From positions 1 through 5,743 of the forward strand of contig JAFAFY010000247.1 in NCBI GenBank assembly GCA_023423235.1: a stretch of DNA of 5,743 nt, written 5' to 3'. Of the stretch, positions 1 through 5,739 are shown piece after piece. Within the stretch, counting starts at the first letter, position 1. Each line of letters opens with the position of its first letter. The notes beneath the pieces are model-generated. The model worked only from the letters and a program-made list of their open reading frames with translations. It made no database searches and was not told the origin of the DNA. The position numbers and the translations under genes are program-made. The DNA is from Pseudomonadota bacterium (GTDB lineage: Bacteria; Pseudomonadota; Gammaproteobacteria; Xanthomonadales; Xanthomonadaceae).

Positions 1-170
1 GAGAGGCAGATGATCGCGGTGATCGCCGCGAACAGGGGGCGCGGATGGCCGAACAGGTGCTGGGCCAGCATCCAGGCGAGCGCGGCCGCGACCGCCGCGG
101 CCAGCGAATCCTGGAGCGCGCCGGTCCAGCGGCTGGCGATGACATGGGGCAGGCGACGCAGGGGGATCAC
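1..170 (-). CDS. FUSC / aromatic acid exporter-like membrane protein, N-terminal part (cut by window edge)
   Basis: Read on the minus strand, a frame opens at a GTG (170-168) and stays open to the window edge, giving 56 residues beginning MIPLRRLPHVIASRW. A short basic start (R5, R6, R15) is followed by an Ala/Leu-rich hydrophobic segment (about residues 22-39), then FGHPRPLFAAITAIICL, the start of a second hydrophobic segment. This arrangement, a first helix and then a short His-Pro loop leading into an A-I-T-A-I-I stretch, resembles the N-terminus of FUSC/ArAE inner-membrane proteins, which are linked to efflux of fusaric acid or aromatic acids. The GTG start is chosen because GAGGAAG (184-178) lies 7 bases upstream. 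The gene is divergent from the VOC operon. The family call rests on only 56 residues; another polytopic membrane protein is possible. Confidence 0.68.
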   Translation of the reverse strand, partial: MIPLRRLPHVIASRWTGALQDSLAAAVAAALAWMLAQHLFGHPRPLFAAITAIICL

Positions 171-177
171 GCTGGTG

Positions 178-184
178 CTTCCTC
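178..184 (-). promoter_or_regulatory. Ribosome binding site of the minus-strand membrane protein gene
   Basis: GAGGAAG on the minus strand ends 7 bases before the GTG at 170. It decides the GTG start, because the same frame stays open further upstream without a comparable site. Confidence 0.6.
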
Positions 185-224
185 GGCAGCGGGCGCGGAC
201 AGATGTTACGGGTCTGGCGCCGGT

Positions 225-236
225 TGCGTGCACGCA
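225..236. repeat. 12-bp perfect palindrome in the divergent intergenic region
   Basis: TGCGTGCACGCA reads the same on both strands. It lies 55 bp upstream of the GTG start of the minus-strand membrane gene and about 180 bp upstream of the VOC gene. An operator for a dimeric regulator of the membrane gene is possible, but short GC-rich palindromes also occur by chance in such DNA and no regulator gene is in view. The 171-412 region otherwise holds no gene and no promoter boxes I can defend. Confidence 0.25.
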
Positions 237-297
237 TTCCATGTGCTGCATGCCGCCGACACGTCGGCCTCACGGCTGCCGGCCCACACTGTGCGCA

Positions 298-308
298 TTC
301 CCGGGGAA
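298..308. repeat. 11-bp odd palindrome TTCCCGGGGAA
   Basis: TTCCC and GGGAA are exact inverted 5-bp arms around a central G, in the middle of the divergent intergenic region. This is a weak operator candidate; chance is a fair alternative. Confidence 0.2.
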
Positions 309-378
309 CAGCAGGCGCGAGGCGAACCGCAGCGGCGGTGCCCGGCGACGGTCCCGGGGCCACTTCCCACATCCGGGA

Positions 379-396
379 CAGGCGCCACGGCGCCTG
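379..396. promoter_or_regulatory. Inverted repeat with 8-bp arms just upstream of the VOC gene (candidate operator)
   Basis: CAGGCGCC-AC-GGCGCCTG has two perfect 8-bp arms with a 2-bp spacer. It ends 5 bases before the GGAGA ribosome binding site of the VOC gene. The tight spacer suits a DNA operator bound by a dimer better than an RNA hairpin, although in mRNA it could fold as a 7-bp stem with a CACG loop. Location and symmetry suggest control of the VOC-reductase-dehydrogenase operon. The binding protein is unknown, and the function is inference. Confidence 0.35.
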
Positions 397-401
397 CGGC
401 T

Positions 402-406
402 GGAGA
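402..406 (+). promoter_or_regulatory. Ribosome binding site of the VOC gene
   Basis: GGAGA ends 6 bases before the ATG at 413. It favours that ATG over the in-frame ATG at 407, which directly abuts the site. Confidence 0.6.
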
Positions 407-412
407 ATGTCC

Positions 413-971
413 ATGACCGCACCATCACTGCCCACGCATGACGCCTTCGGTGCCTTGCCCCGCGGCATCCATCACCTCGGCATGACCGTGCCCGACATCG
501 AGGCGGCGACCGCTTTCCTGCGCGCCGCACTGGGTGCGCTTCTGCTACGACGGCGTGTCCGCGCAGGATGCACCGCGCCAGGGCGCCGAACTCGAACGCG
601 TGCTCGGCCTGCCTGCCGGCGCGAAGATCGTGCGCCAGCGCATGCTGCGGATCGGCAATGGCCCGGGCCTGGAGCTGTTCCAGATCGAGGCGCCCAACCA
701 GCAGGCGGCCGCGGCGCTCCAGGACATCGGCCTGAACCATCTGGCGGTCTATGTCGACGACATGGCGGCTGCCGTGCAACGCATGGTGGCGGCAGGCGCG
801 GAGATGCTCTCCGAGGTCCACGGCAATTCCCGCTACGAGGACACGCCGGGCAATGGCAGCGTCTATGCGCGGGCGCCCTGGGGCAGTCTGATCGAACTGC
901 AGTCGATCCCCGGCGGCTACTACTACCCCAGCGACAGCGAAAGCGACGTCTGGCTGCCGCCACAGCGCTGA
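413..971 (+). pseudogene. VOC (glyoxalase/bleomycin resistance fold) family protein, frameshifted
   Basis: The reading frame from ATG 413 encodes a VOC N-terminus with GIHHLGMTVPDIEAA up to A42 (538). The homologous sequence then continues in another frame from about 537 (RFCYDGVSAQ) to the TGA at 969-971. Inserting two bases near 536, for example restoring GCGCGC where GCGC now stands, rebuilds a continuous 186-aa protein. In the rebuilt numbering the usual four VOC metal-ligand positions are present: H21, E88 (in GLELFQ), H110 (in LNHLAVYV) and E162 (in SLIELQ), so it looks like two paired beta-alpha-beta modules with an intact metal site. VOC proteins include glyoxalase I, methylmalonyl-CoA epimerase and extradiol dioxygenases; the exact reaction cannot be told here. 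It is first in a row with the reductase and alcohol dehydrogenase. The lesion could be a true mutation or a base-calling error in a GC repeat; the otherwise well-kept downstream half favours a recent event or an error. Confidence 0.8.
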
Positions 972-986
972 TGCGGCGCAGCCGTG

Positions 987-992
987 AAGGAG
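987..992 (+). promoter_or_regulatory. Ribosome binding site fixing the reductase start
   Basis: AAGGAG ends 8 bases before the GTG at 1001. It outweighs the in-frame ATG at 971, which overlaps the VOC stop as TGATG but has no purine-rich site in front of it. Confidence 0.7.
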
Positions 993-1000
993 TTTTTCCA

Positions 1001-1855
1001 GTGAACACAACGACCACAACATCCGCTTCCACTTCCACCTCGCCATCCCCCTTGCCGATGCAGGGCGCACTGCCCGCGATTGGCTTCGGCACCTGGCCGA
1101 TGGACGATGCCGAGGCCGAAACCGCGGTCGCCGAGGCGCTGCGCATCGGCTACCGGCTCATCGACACCGCGGCCATCTACGGCAACGAGACCGGCGTCGG
1201 TCGTGGCCTGCGCACATCGGGCATCCCCAGGGCGCAGGTCGTGCTGACCAGCAAGCTGCGCGGCGCCGACCAGGGTTTCGACGCCGCGCTGCGCGGATTC
1301 GACGCAAGCTGTCAGCGGCTCGGTACCGACCACATCGATCTCTACCTGATCCACTGGCCGCTGCCGATGCTGGACCGCTACGTCGACAGCTGGCGCGCGT
1401 TGATCCGGCTACAGCAGGAAGGGCGCATCGGCAGGATCGGCGTGTCCAACTTCCAGCAGGCCCACATCGAACGGCTGCAGCGGGAGACCGGCGTACTGCC
1501 TGCGGTGAACCAGATCGAACTGCACCCCGATTTCGCCCAGCCGGCGCTGTGCGCCTGGCTGGGCGCGCAGGGCATCGCGATCGAGGGGTGGAGCCCGCTG
1601 GGCCGCGGCCGGCCGCAGGGCGACGTGCTGGCGCGGCTGGCGGAGAAACACGGGCGCTCGCCGGCGCAGGTGGCGCTTCGCTGGCATGTGCAGCGCGGCG
1701 TGGTACCGATCCCGAAATCGTCGAAGCCTGCGCGCATGCGCGAGAACCTGGATGTGTTCGGCTTCAGTCTCGATGCCGACGACATGGCGGCGATCGCCAC
1801 GCTCGATGGCAACCATCGTCAGGGCGGAGATCCGGAGACCCACGTCGAGGAATGA
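1001..1855 (+). CDS. Aldo/keto reductase, 2,5-diketo-D-gluconate reductase (DkgA/AKR5)-like
   Basis: A 284-aa cytoplasmic NADPH-dependent carbonyl reductase of the aldo/keto reductase TIM-barrel family, of usual length. The catalytic tetrad is present at normal spacing: D55 and Y60 in YRLIDTAAIYGNE, K85 in LTSKL, and H118 in LYLIHWP. Other family landmarks are GVSNF (147-151), NQIELHP (170-176), WSPLGRG, and the cofactor loop IPKSSKPARMREN, with K239, R245 and N249 placed to hold the NADPH 2'-phosphate. The run from DLYLIHWP through GVSNF to ELHP closely resembles bacterial DkgA-type enzymes, which reduce 2,5-diketogluconate and, more broadly, 2-oxoaldehydes such as methylglyoxal and beta-keto esters; the true substrate is unknown. 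The GTG start is chosen on its strong AAGGAG site; an ATG at 971 would add ten residues. Residues 3-14 are an unusual Thr/Ser-rich stretch before the barrel. It lies 29 bp after the VOC stop and 59 bp before the dehydrogenase start, which fits an operon. Confidence 0.93.
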   Translation: MNTTTTTSASTSTSPSPLPMQGALPAIGFGTWPMDDAEAETAVAEALRIGYRLIDTAAIYGNETGVGRGLRTSGIPRAQVVLTSKLRGADQGFDAALRGFDASCQRLGTDHIDLYLIHWPLPMLDRYVDSWRALIRLQQEGRIGRIGVSNFQQAHIERLQRETGVLPAVNQIELHPDFAQPALCAWLGAQGIAIEGWSPLGRGRPQGDVLARLAEKHGRSPAQVALRWHVQRGVVPIPKSSKPARMRENLDVFGFSLDADDMAAIATLDGNHRQGGDPETHVEE

Positions 1856-1904
1856 CGCCGCGGTTGCCGGCATGATGCGCGAGATGCCGGGTGGCGCGGC
1901 AGGC

Positions 1905-1909
1905 GAGGG
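1905..1909 (+). promoter_or_regulatory. Ribosome binding site of the alcohol dehydrogenase gene
   Basis: GAGGG ends 5 bases before ATG 1915. It supports that start over the in-frame GTG at 1891, which would add eight residues that are not typical of the family. Confidence 0.5.
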
Positions 1910-1914
1910 CAGCG

Positions 1915-2904
1915 ATGCACGCAATGGTGTTGCGGCGGACCGGCGGTCCGCTGGTTGCGGAAGCCCGGCCCGACCCCGAGCCGGGGCCGGGCGAGGTGCG
2001 GCTGCGGGTCGAGGCCTGCGGCGTGTGCCGCACCGACCTGCACGTGGTCGATGGCGAATTGCCACCCGGGCCATTGCCGATCGTGCCCGGGCACGAGGTC
2101 GTCGGCATCGTCGAGCGGCAGGGGCTCGGGGTGACGACGCCGGCCATCGGTACCCGCGTCGGCGTGCCCTGGCTCGGCGGCACTTGCGGCCATTGCACGT
2201 ATTGCCGCAGCGGCCGCGAGAACCTGTGCGACGCGCCTGAATTCACCGGCTATACCCGCGATGGCGGATTCGCCAGCCACATCCTCGCGCGCGCAGCGTT
2301 CTGCGTCGATCTGGGACGGGTGACCGGCGACGCCGTGGCCACGGCGCCGCTGCTGTGCGCCGGGCTGATCGGCTGGCGCTGCCTGTGCAAGGCCGGCGAC
2401 GGCGATCGCCTCGGTCTGTATGGCTTCGGTGCCGCCGCCCACATCCTCGCCCAGGTCGCGCGCTGGCAGGGGCGGGCGGTGTATGCGTTCACCCGCGACG
2501 GCGATGAAGCGGGCCAGGCGTTCGCGCGTTCGCTCGGCGCCTGCTGGGCCGGCGGTTCGGGCCAGTCGCCGCCCGAACCGCTGGATGCCGCCATCCTGTT
2601 CGCGCCCGACGGCACGCTGGTGCCGGCCGCGCTGCGTGCGGTGCGCAAGGGCGGATGCGTGGTCTGCGGCGGCATCCACATGTCGGACATTCCCGGGTTC
2701 CCCTATGCCTGGCTGTGGGAGGAGCGGGCGCTGGTGTCGGTCGCCAACCTCACCCGCGACGACGCGCGCAGCTTCTTCGGCACGGTGGTGCCCACGGCCG
2801 GCGTGCAGACCACGACGACTGTCTATCCCATGGCGCGGGCCAACGCCGCGCTCGACGACCTGCGCCATGGCCGCTTGCACGGCGCCGCGGTGCTGGTGCC
2901 CTGA
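1915..2904 (+). CDS. Zinc-dependent alcohol dehydrogenase family protein (medium-chain)
   Basis: A 329-aa medium-chain dehydrogenase, cytoplasmic, expected to interconvert alcohols and aldehydes or ketones with a nicotinamide cofactor. The GroES-like N-terminal domain carries the catalytic zinc site: C38 in ACGVCRTDLH, H60-E61 in PGHEVVG, and C148 in LLCAGLIGW. The structural zinc lobe has all four cysteines, C91, C94, C97 and C105 (CGHCTYC through ENLC). The Rossmann domain follows with GFGAAAH (170-176), where the third glycine of the usual motif is alanine. After the second strand, FTRD (192-195) has T-R where NAD-preferring enzymes usually carry an acidic residue, so NADP(H) use is plausible. 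Length and motifs fit the subgroup of zinc-binding alcohol dehydrogenases in which GFGAAAH is common. ATG 1915 is chosen for its GAGGG site. Last gene of the apparent operon; a short hairpin follows the stop. The substrate is not identifiable. Confidence 0.92.
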   Translation: MHAMVLRRTGGPLVAEARPDPEPGPGEVRLRVEACGVCRTDLHVVDGELPPGPLPIVPGHEVVGIVERQGLGVTTPAIGTRVGVPWLGGTCGHCTYCRSGRENLCDAPEFTGYTRDGGFASHILARAAFCVDLGRVTGDAVATAPLLCAGLIGWRCLCKAGDGDRLGLYGFGAAAHILAQVARWQGRAVYAFTRDGDEAGQAFARSLGACWAGGSGQSPPEPLDAAILFAPDGTLVPAALRAVRKGGCVVCGGIHMSDIPGFPYAWLWEERALVSVANLTRDDARSFFGTVVPTAGVQTTTTVYPMARANAALDDLRHGRLHGAAVLVP

Positions 2905-2908
2905 TCCC

Positions 2909-2921
2909 GCCCGGACCGGGC
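2909..2921 (+). terminator. Short GC hairpin after the dehydrogenase stop (weak terminator candidate)
   Basis: GCCCGGACCGGGC, five bases after the TGA, folds as a 5-bp GC stem with a GAC loop. No T tract follows, so intrinsic termination is doubtful. The rest of the 2905-3108 gap holds no gene. Its least GC-rich part (about 2960-2982, with TGTTAGCGTTTCG) is the likeliest place for a receptor promoter, but no convincing -35/-10 pair is visible. Confidence 0.25.
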
Positions 2922-3046
2922 ACTGCCGCCCCTGTCCAATGGTGCATACGCCAGCGTCCGGAACTGTGTTAGCGTTTCGTTCAGGGCTGCCGAACGCAGC
3001 CCGGCATGCCGGTCGGTCCCCCCACAACAGGCCGGCATGGGCCAGC

Positions 3047-3074
3047 GGATGCGCACGCGCGGATGCGTGCGCGC
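3047..3074 (+). repeat. Tandem 14-bp repeat that is also an inverted repeat, in the receptor leader
   Basis: GGATGCGCACGCGC is followed at once by GGATGCGTGCGCGC, which differs at two bases. Within the pair, GCGCACGC (3051-3058) and GCGTGCGC (3065-3072) are exact inverted 8-bp arms around GCGGAT, able to form an 8-bp hairpin in the mRNA leader about 35 bases before the receptor start. It may be a leader structure or an operator; no regulator is identified. Confidence 0.4.
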
Positions 3075-3097
3075 CAAGTCAATCCATGTTCCAGGTC

Positions 3098-3104
3098 GGG
3101 GGGA
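3098..3104 (+). promoter_or_regulatory. Ribosome binding site of the TonB receptor gene, inside a small hairpin
   Basis: GGGGGGA lies 4 bases before ATG 3109 and supports that start, which also gives a proper signal peptide. An in-frame ATG at 3037 would put 24 charged residues in front of the signal sequence. The next four bases are CCCC, so GGGG-GGA-CCCC (3098-3108) can pair and partly hide the site. Confidence 0.5.
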
Positions 3105-3108
3105 CCCC

Positions 3109-5700
3109 ATGCTGCAGAGCCAGCCACAGCGCCACTTGCTTGCCATCGCCGTCATGACGGCGGTCGTCTCCATGTCCCACGTCCCGGTCGCGCTTGCGCA
3201 GCAGGCGCCGGCGGACGACGACACACCCACCACGCTCGCCACGATGACCGTCACCGCGCAGAAGCGCGAGGAGGCGCTGCAGGACGTGCCGATCGTCATC
3301 AACGTCATCCCCGAACAGCTGCTGCAGGACACCGGCGTGCGCGACGTCAAGGATCTGCAGGTGCTGGTGCCCGGCCTGACCGTGACCAGCACCCAGTCCG
3401 CGGCGCAGACCACCGCGCGCATCCGCGGCATCGGCACGGTCGGCGACAATCCCGGCCTGGAGTCGTCGGTGGGCATCGTCATCGACGGCGTCTACCGCGC
3501 GCGCAACAGCGTGGGCTTCGGCGACCTCGGCGAGCTGGAACGCATCGAGGTGCTCAAGGGCCCGCAGGGCACGGTGTTCGGCAAGAACACCTCGGCCGGC
3601 GTCATCAACGTCATCACCCGGCGCCCGAGTTACACGCAGTCGGCGGAGGGCGAGATCACCGTCGGCAATTACGGCCACATCGGCGTGGCCGGCGCCTACA
3701 ACGACGCCCTGGGCGAGAACGCCGCGTTCCGCATCTACGCGACCAAGCGCAAGCGCGACGGCGTGGACGACGTGTTCACCGCCAACGGCCCGCGGCGCGA
3801 GGACTACGACGGGGACCAGAACTACCACGCACTGCGCGGCCAACTGCTGTTCGAGCCGACGCCCGAGCTGGACATCAACATCATTGCCGACTACGCCAGC
3901 CGTGAGGAGAACTGCTGCGTCTCGGTGACCACGCACCGCGGCCCGACCGCGGCGATCGTCGATGCGCTGACCCCGGGCGGGCAGGGCGTGATCCCGGTGC
4001 CCGACCTGGAGCGCCGCCTGGCCTACGCCAACCGCACCACCGAGCAGGACATCAAGGACAAGGGCGTCTCGGCCGAGATCAACTGGACCACGCCCTGGGC
4101 CAACGATGCGGTGCTGACCTCGATCACCGCATTCCGCGACTGGAACGCCATCACCAGCATCGATTTCGACTACACCGCCGCCGACATCATGTACCGGCCT
4201 CCGGAGGAGGACGCCTCGCTGGTGGCGTTCGAGAACTTCAGCCAGGAACTGCGCCTGACCGGATCAAGCGACCGCCTCGACTGGATGGTCGGGCTGTTCT
4301 ATTCCGACGAGGACCTGACCCGCAACGATTCCTACTACATGGGCAGCGTCTACGAGCCCTATCTCTCCACCCTGGTGGGCAGCCAGGTGCTGGCCGGCAT
4401 GGCCCAACAGCTCGCGCCGCTTGGGCTGACCGTCAACACCGCCAATCCGGCGACGTTCCTCTCGCAGGTCAGCGGTCGGCCGTATGGCAGCAACTACACC
4501 GGCGTCGGCGCGCTCGACCACTACACCCAGAACGCCAAGAGCGCGGCCATCTTCACCAACAACACCTTCCGCGTCACCGATGCGCTGGATGTCACCCTGG
4601 GCCTGCGCTATACCCGCGAGAAGAAGACCCTGCAGTCGGATTTCACCAATCCCAACGGCAGCCCGGCCTGCGCGGCCACGCTGGCCAACCCGGCCGCGCG
4701 CGTGGGCGGGGCACTGGCGCAGCGCATCAACGGCTTCGGCAGCCTGCCGCCGGCGTTGCAGCAGCAGTTGCTGGCGCAGCTGGTGCCGGCGATCGCGCCG
4801 CAGGTCGCGGGCTTCATGTGCCTGCCCTGGGCCAACATCGCCCACCACGGCCGCAGCACCTGGCAGGAGCGCACCGAGAAGGAATGGTCGGGCACGCTGA
4901 AGGTCGCCTACGACTGGAGCGACGAGGTCATGACCTACGTCTCGGCCGCGCGCGGTTACAAGGCCGGCGGCTTCAACCTCGACCGCGTGCAGTCCTCCAA
5001 CGGGCTGTCGGGCGGCGTTGCCGGCATCGTCCCGGTCGACGACACCTCGTTCCCCGGCGAGTTCGTCGACAGCTACGAGCTGGGCCTCAAGAGCACCTGG
5101 GCCGGCGGCAACCTGCTGTTCAACGCCGCGGTGTTCCACCAGGAGTACGAGGACTTCCAGCTCAACAGCTTCCTCGGTACCGCGTTCGTGGTGCGCTCGA
5201 TCCCGAAGGTGACCTCGCAGGGCATCGACGCCGAGGTGCTGTGGCAGCCCGCGGTGCGTGGCCTCATGCTGCAGGGTGGCGTGACCTACGCCCGGACCGA
5301 GTACGGCGACGACCTGCTGCCCGATCCGGAACTGGTGGCGCTGCCCGGCAACCAGATGAGCTTCGCCCCGCGCTGGTCGGGCAATGCCTCGGTGACCTAC
5401 GACTGGGACATCGCCTCCAACCTGCAGGGCCGCTTCAACATCGGCGCCAAGTACATGTCCGAGTACAACACCGGCTCCGACCTCGACCCGGAGAAGCTGC
5501 AGGATGCCTATACCCTGCTCAACGCGCGGGTCGGCTTCGGCCGCCGTGACCAGCGCTGGATGCTGGAGTTCTGGGGCCAGAACCTGACCGACGAGACCTA
5601 CAAGCAGGTCGGCATCGATGCACCGATCCAGGCCGGCTCCTGGAACGCGTTCCTCGGCGCACCGCGCACCTACGGCATGACCCTGCGCCTGCGTTACTGA
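3109..5700 (+). CDS. TonB-dependent outer-membrane receptor
   Basis: An 863-aa outer-membrane transporter that should import a bound ligand (ferric siderophore, cobalamin, sugar or similar) using energy from TonB-ExbB-ExbD. Residues 1-30 form a Sec signal peptide (R8, a hydrophobic core, cleavage likely after VALA30 before QQA). A TonB-box-like TMTVTAQKREE (45-55) follows. The plug domain, to about residue 173, shows DVPIVINVI, RIRGIG (104-109), GIVIDGVYRAR and LERIEVLKGPQGT, ending at VINVITRRP. The remainder is the 22-strand barrel domain, with typical late motifs FWGQNLTDETY (N825) and GAPRTYGMTLRLRY, ending in the terminal aromatic Y863 used for outer-membrane insertion. Four cysteines lie in predicted external loops: vicinal C269-C270, and C521 and C571 flanking a Gln/Ala/Leu-rich segment. 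ATG 3109 is chosen for its GGGGGGA site and the signal peptide. The style matches the large receptor families of xanthomonads and sphingomonads, where the ligand usually cannot be read from sequence. No adjacent sigma/anti-sigma pair is visible, and there is no N-terminal signalling extension. Confidence 0.95.
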   Translation: MLQSQPQRHLLAIAVMTAVVSMSHVPVALAQQAPADDDTPTTLATMTVTAQKREEALQDVPIVINVIPEQLLQDTGVRDVKDLQVLVPGLTVTSTQSAAQTTARIRGIGTVGDNPGLESSVGIVIDGVYRARNSVGFGDLGELERIEVLKGPQGTVFGKNTSAGVINVITRRPSYTQSAEGEITVGNYGHIGVAGAYNDALGENAAFRIYATKRKRDGVDDVFTANGPRREDYDGDQNYHALRGQLLFEPTPELDINIIADYASREENCCVSVTTHRGPTAAIVDALTPGGQGVIPVPDLERRLAYANRTTEQDIKDKGVSAEINWTTPWANDAVLTSITAFRDWNAITSIDFDYTAADIMYRPPEEDASLVAFENFSQELRLTGSSDRLDWMVGLFYSDEDLTRNDSYYMGSVYEPYLSTLVGSQVLAGMAQQLAPLGLTVNTANPATFLSQVSGRPYGSNYTGVGALDHYTQNAKSAAIFTNNTFRVTDALDVTLGLRYTREKKTLQSDFTNPNGSPACAATLANPAARVGGALAQRINGFGSLPPALQQQLLAQLVPAIAPQVAGFMCLPWANIAHHGRSTWQERTEKEWSGTLKVAYDWSDEVMTYVSAARGYKAGGFNLDRVQSSNGLSGGVAGIVPVDDTSFPGEFVDSYELGLKSTWAGGNLLFNAAVFHQEYEDFQLNSFLGTAFVVRSIPKVTSQGIDAEVLWQPAVRGLMLQGGVTYARTEYGDDLLPDPELVALPGNQMSFAPRWSGNASVTYDWDIASNLQGRFNIGAKYMSEYNTGSDLDPEKLQDAYTLLNARVGFGRRDQRWMLEFWGQNLTDETYKQVGIDAPIQAGSWNAFLGAPRTYGMTLRLRY

Positions 5701-5709
5701 GTGCCAGCC

Positions 5710-5728
5710 GCGGGGGGGCGGCCCCCGC
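5710..5728 (+). terminator. GC hairpin after the receptor gene (possible terminator)
   Basis: GCGGGGG (5710-5716) and CCCCCGC (5722-5728) are exact inverted 7-bp arms with a 5-base loop, starting 9 bases after the stop codon. Placement suits a terminator stem, but a C run rather than a T run follows, so factor-independent termination is uncertain. Confidence 0.4.
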
Positions 5729-5739
5729 CCCCCCCCCCC
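5728..5739 (+). repeat. 12-base C homopolymer at the window end
   Basis: A run of twelve C bases follows the G-rich arm of the hairpin, four bases before the window ends. Such G/C runs are hard to sequence, so its length and the sequence just after it may be unreliable. Confidence 0.7.

Noticed and set aside
203..412. Open frame upstream of the VOC start, in frame with it
   Set aside because: The translation is Arg/Ala/Cys-rich without family features, and a good GGAGA site places the start at 413.
10..441. A 143-codon plus-strand frame over the first 440 bases
   Set aside because: It overlaps the minus-strand membrane-protein frame, which has a better start site and recognisable helices; its own product looks like random GC-rich translation.
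530..545. Programmed ribosomal frameshifting in the VOC gene
   Set aside because: No slippery run, rare-codon pause or internal ribosome-binding-like stimulator is evident, and a lost GC dinucleotide explains the shift more simply.
2966..2982. TGTTAGCG resembling half of a LacI-family operator upstream of the receptor
   Set aside because: The second half (TTTCGT) does not mirror the first, and no LacI-type regulator gene is in view; one half-site is too little.
1819..3027. A 402-codon open frame on the minus strand, antisense to the alcohol dehydrogenase
   Set aside because: It mirrors a GC-rich coding gene with clear zinc motifs; its product is low-complexity Ala/Arg/Gly/His-rich with no recognisable domain. 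Long antisense frames are expected at this GC content.
3001..3039. CCGGCATGCCGG palindrome and a repeated CCGGCATG 31 bp downstream
   Set aside because: GCCGGCATG also occurs at 1866-1874 and inside the receptor coding sequence near 4394, so it looks like common GC-rich vocabulary rather than a specific site.
3079..3936. A 285-codon minus-strand open frame antisense to the receptor's N-terminal part
   Set aside because: Val/Asp/Ala/His-rich product with no domain, fully inside the well-supported receptor gene: a shadow frame.
4264..5139. A 291-codon minus-strand open frame inside the receptor gene
   Set aside because: The same shadow effect; no start signal or recognisable protein features.
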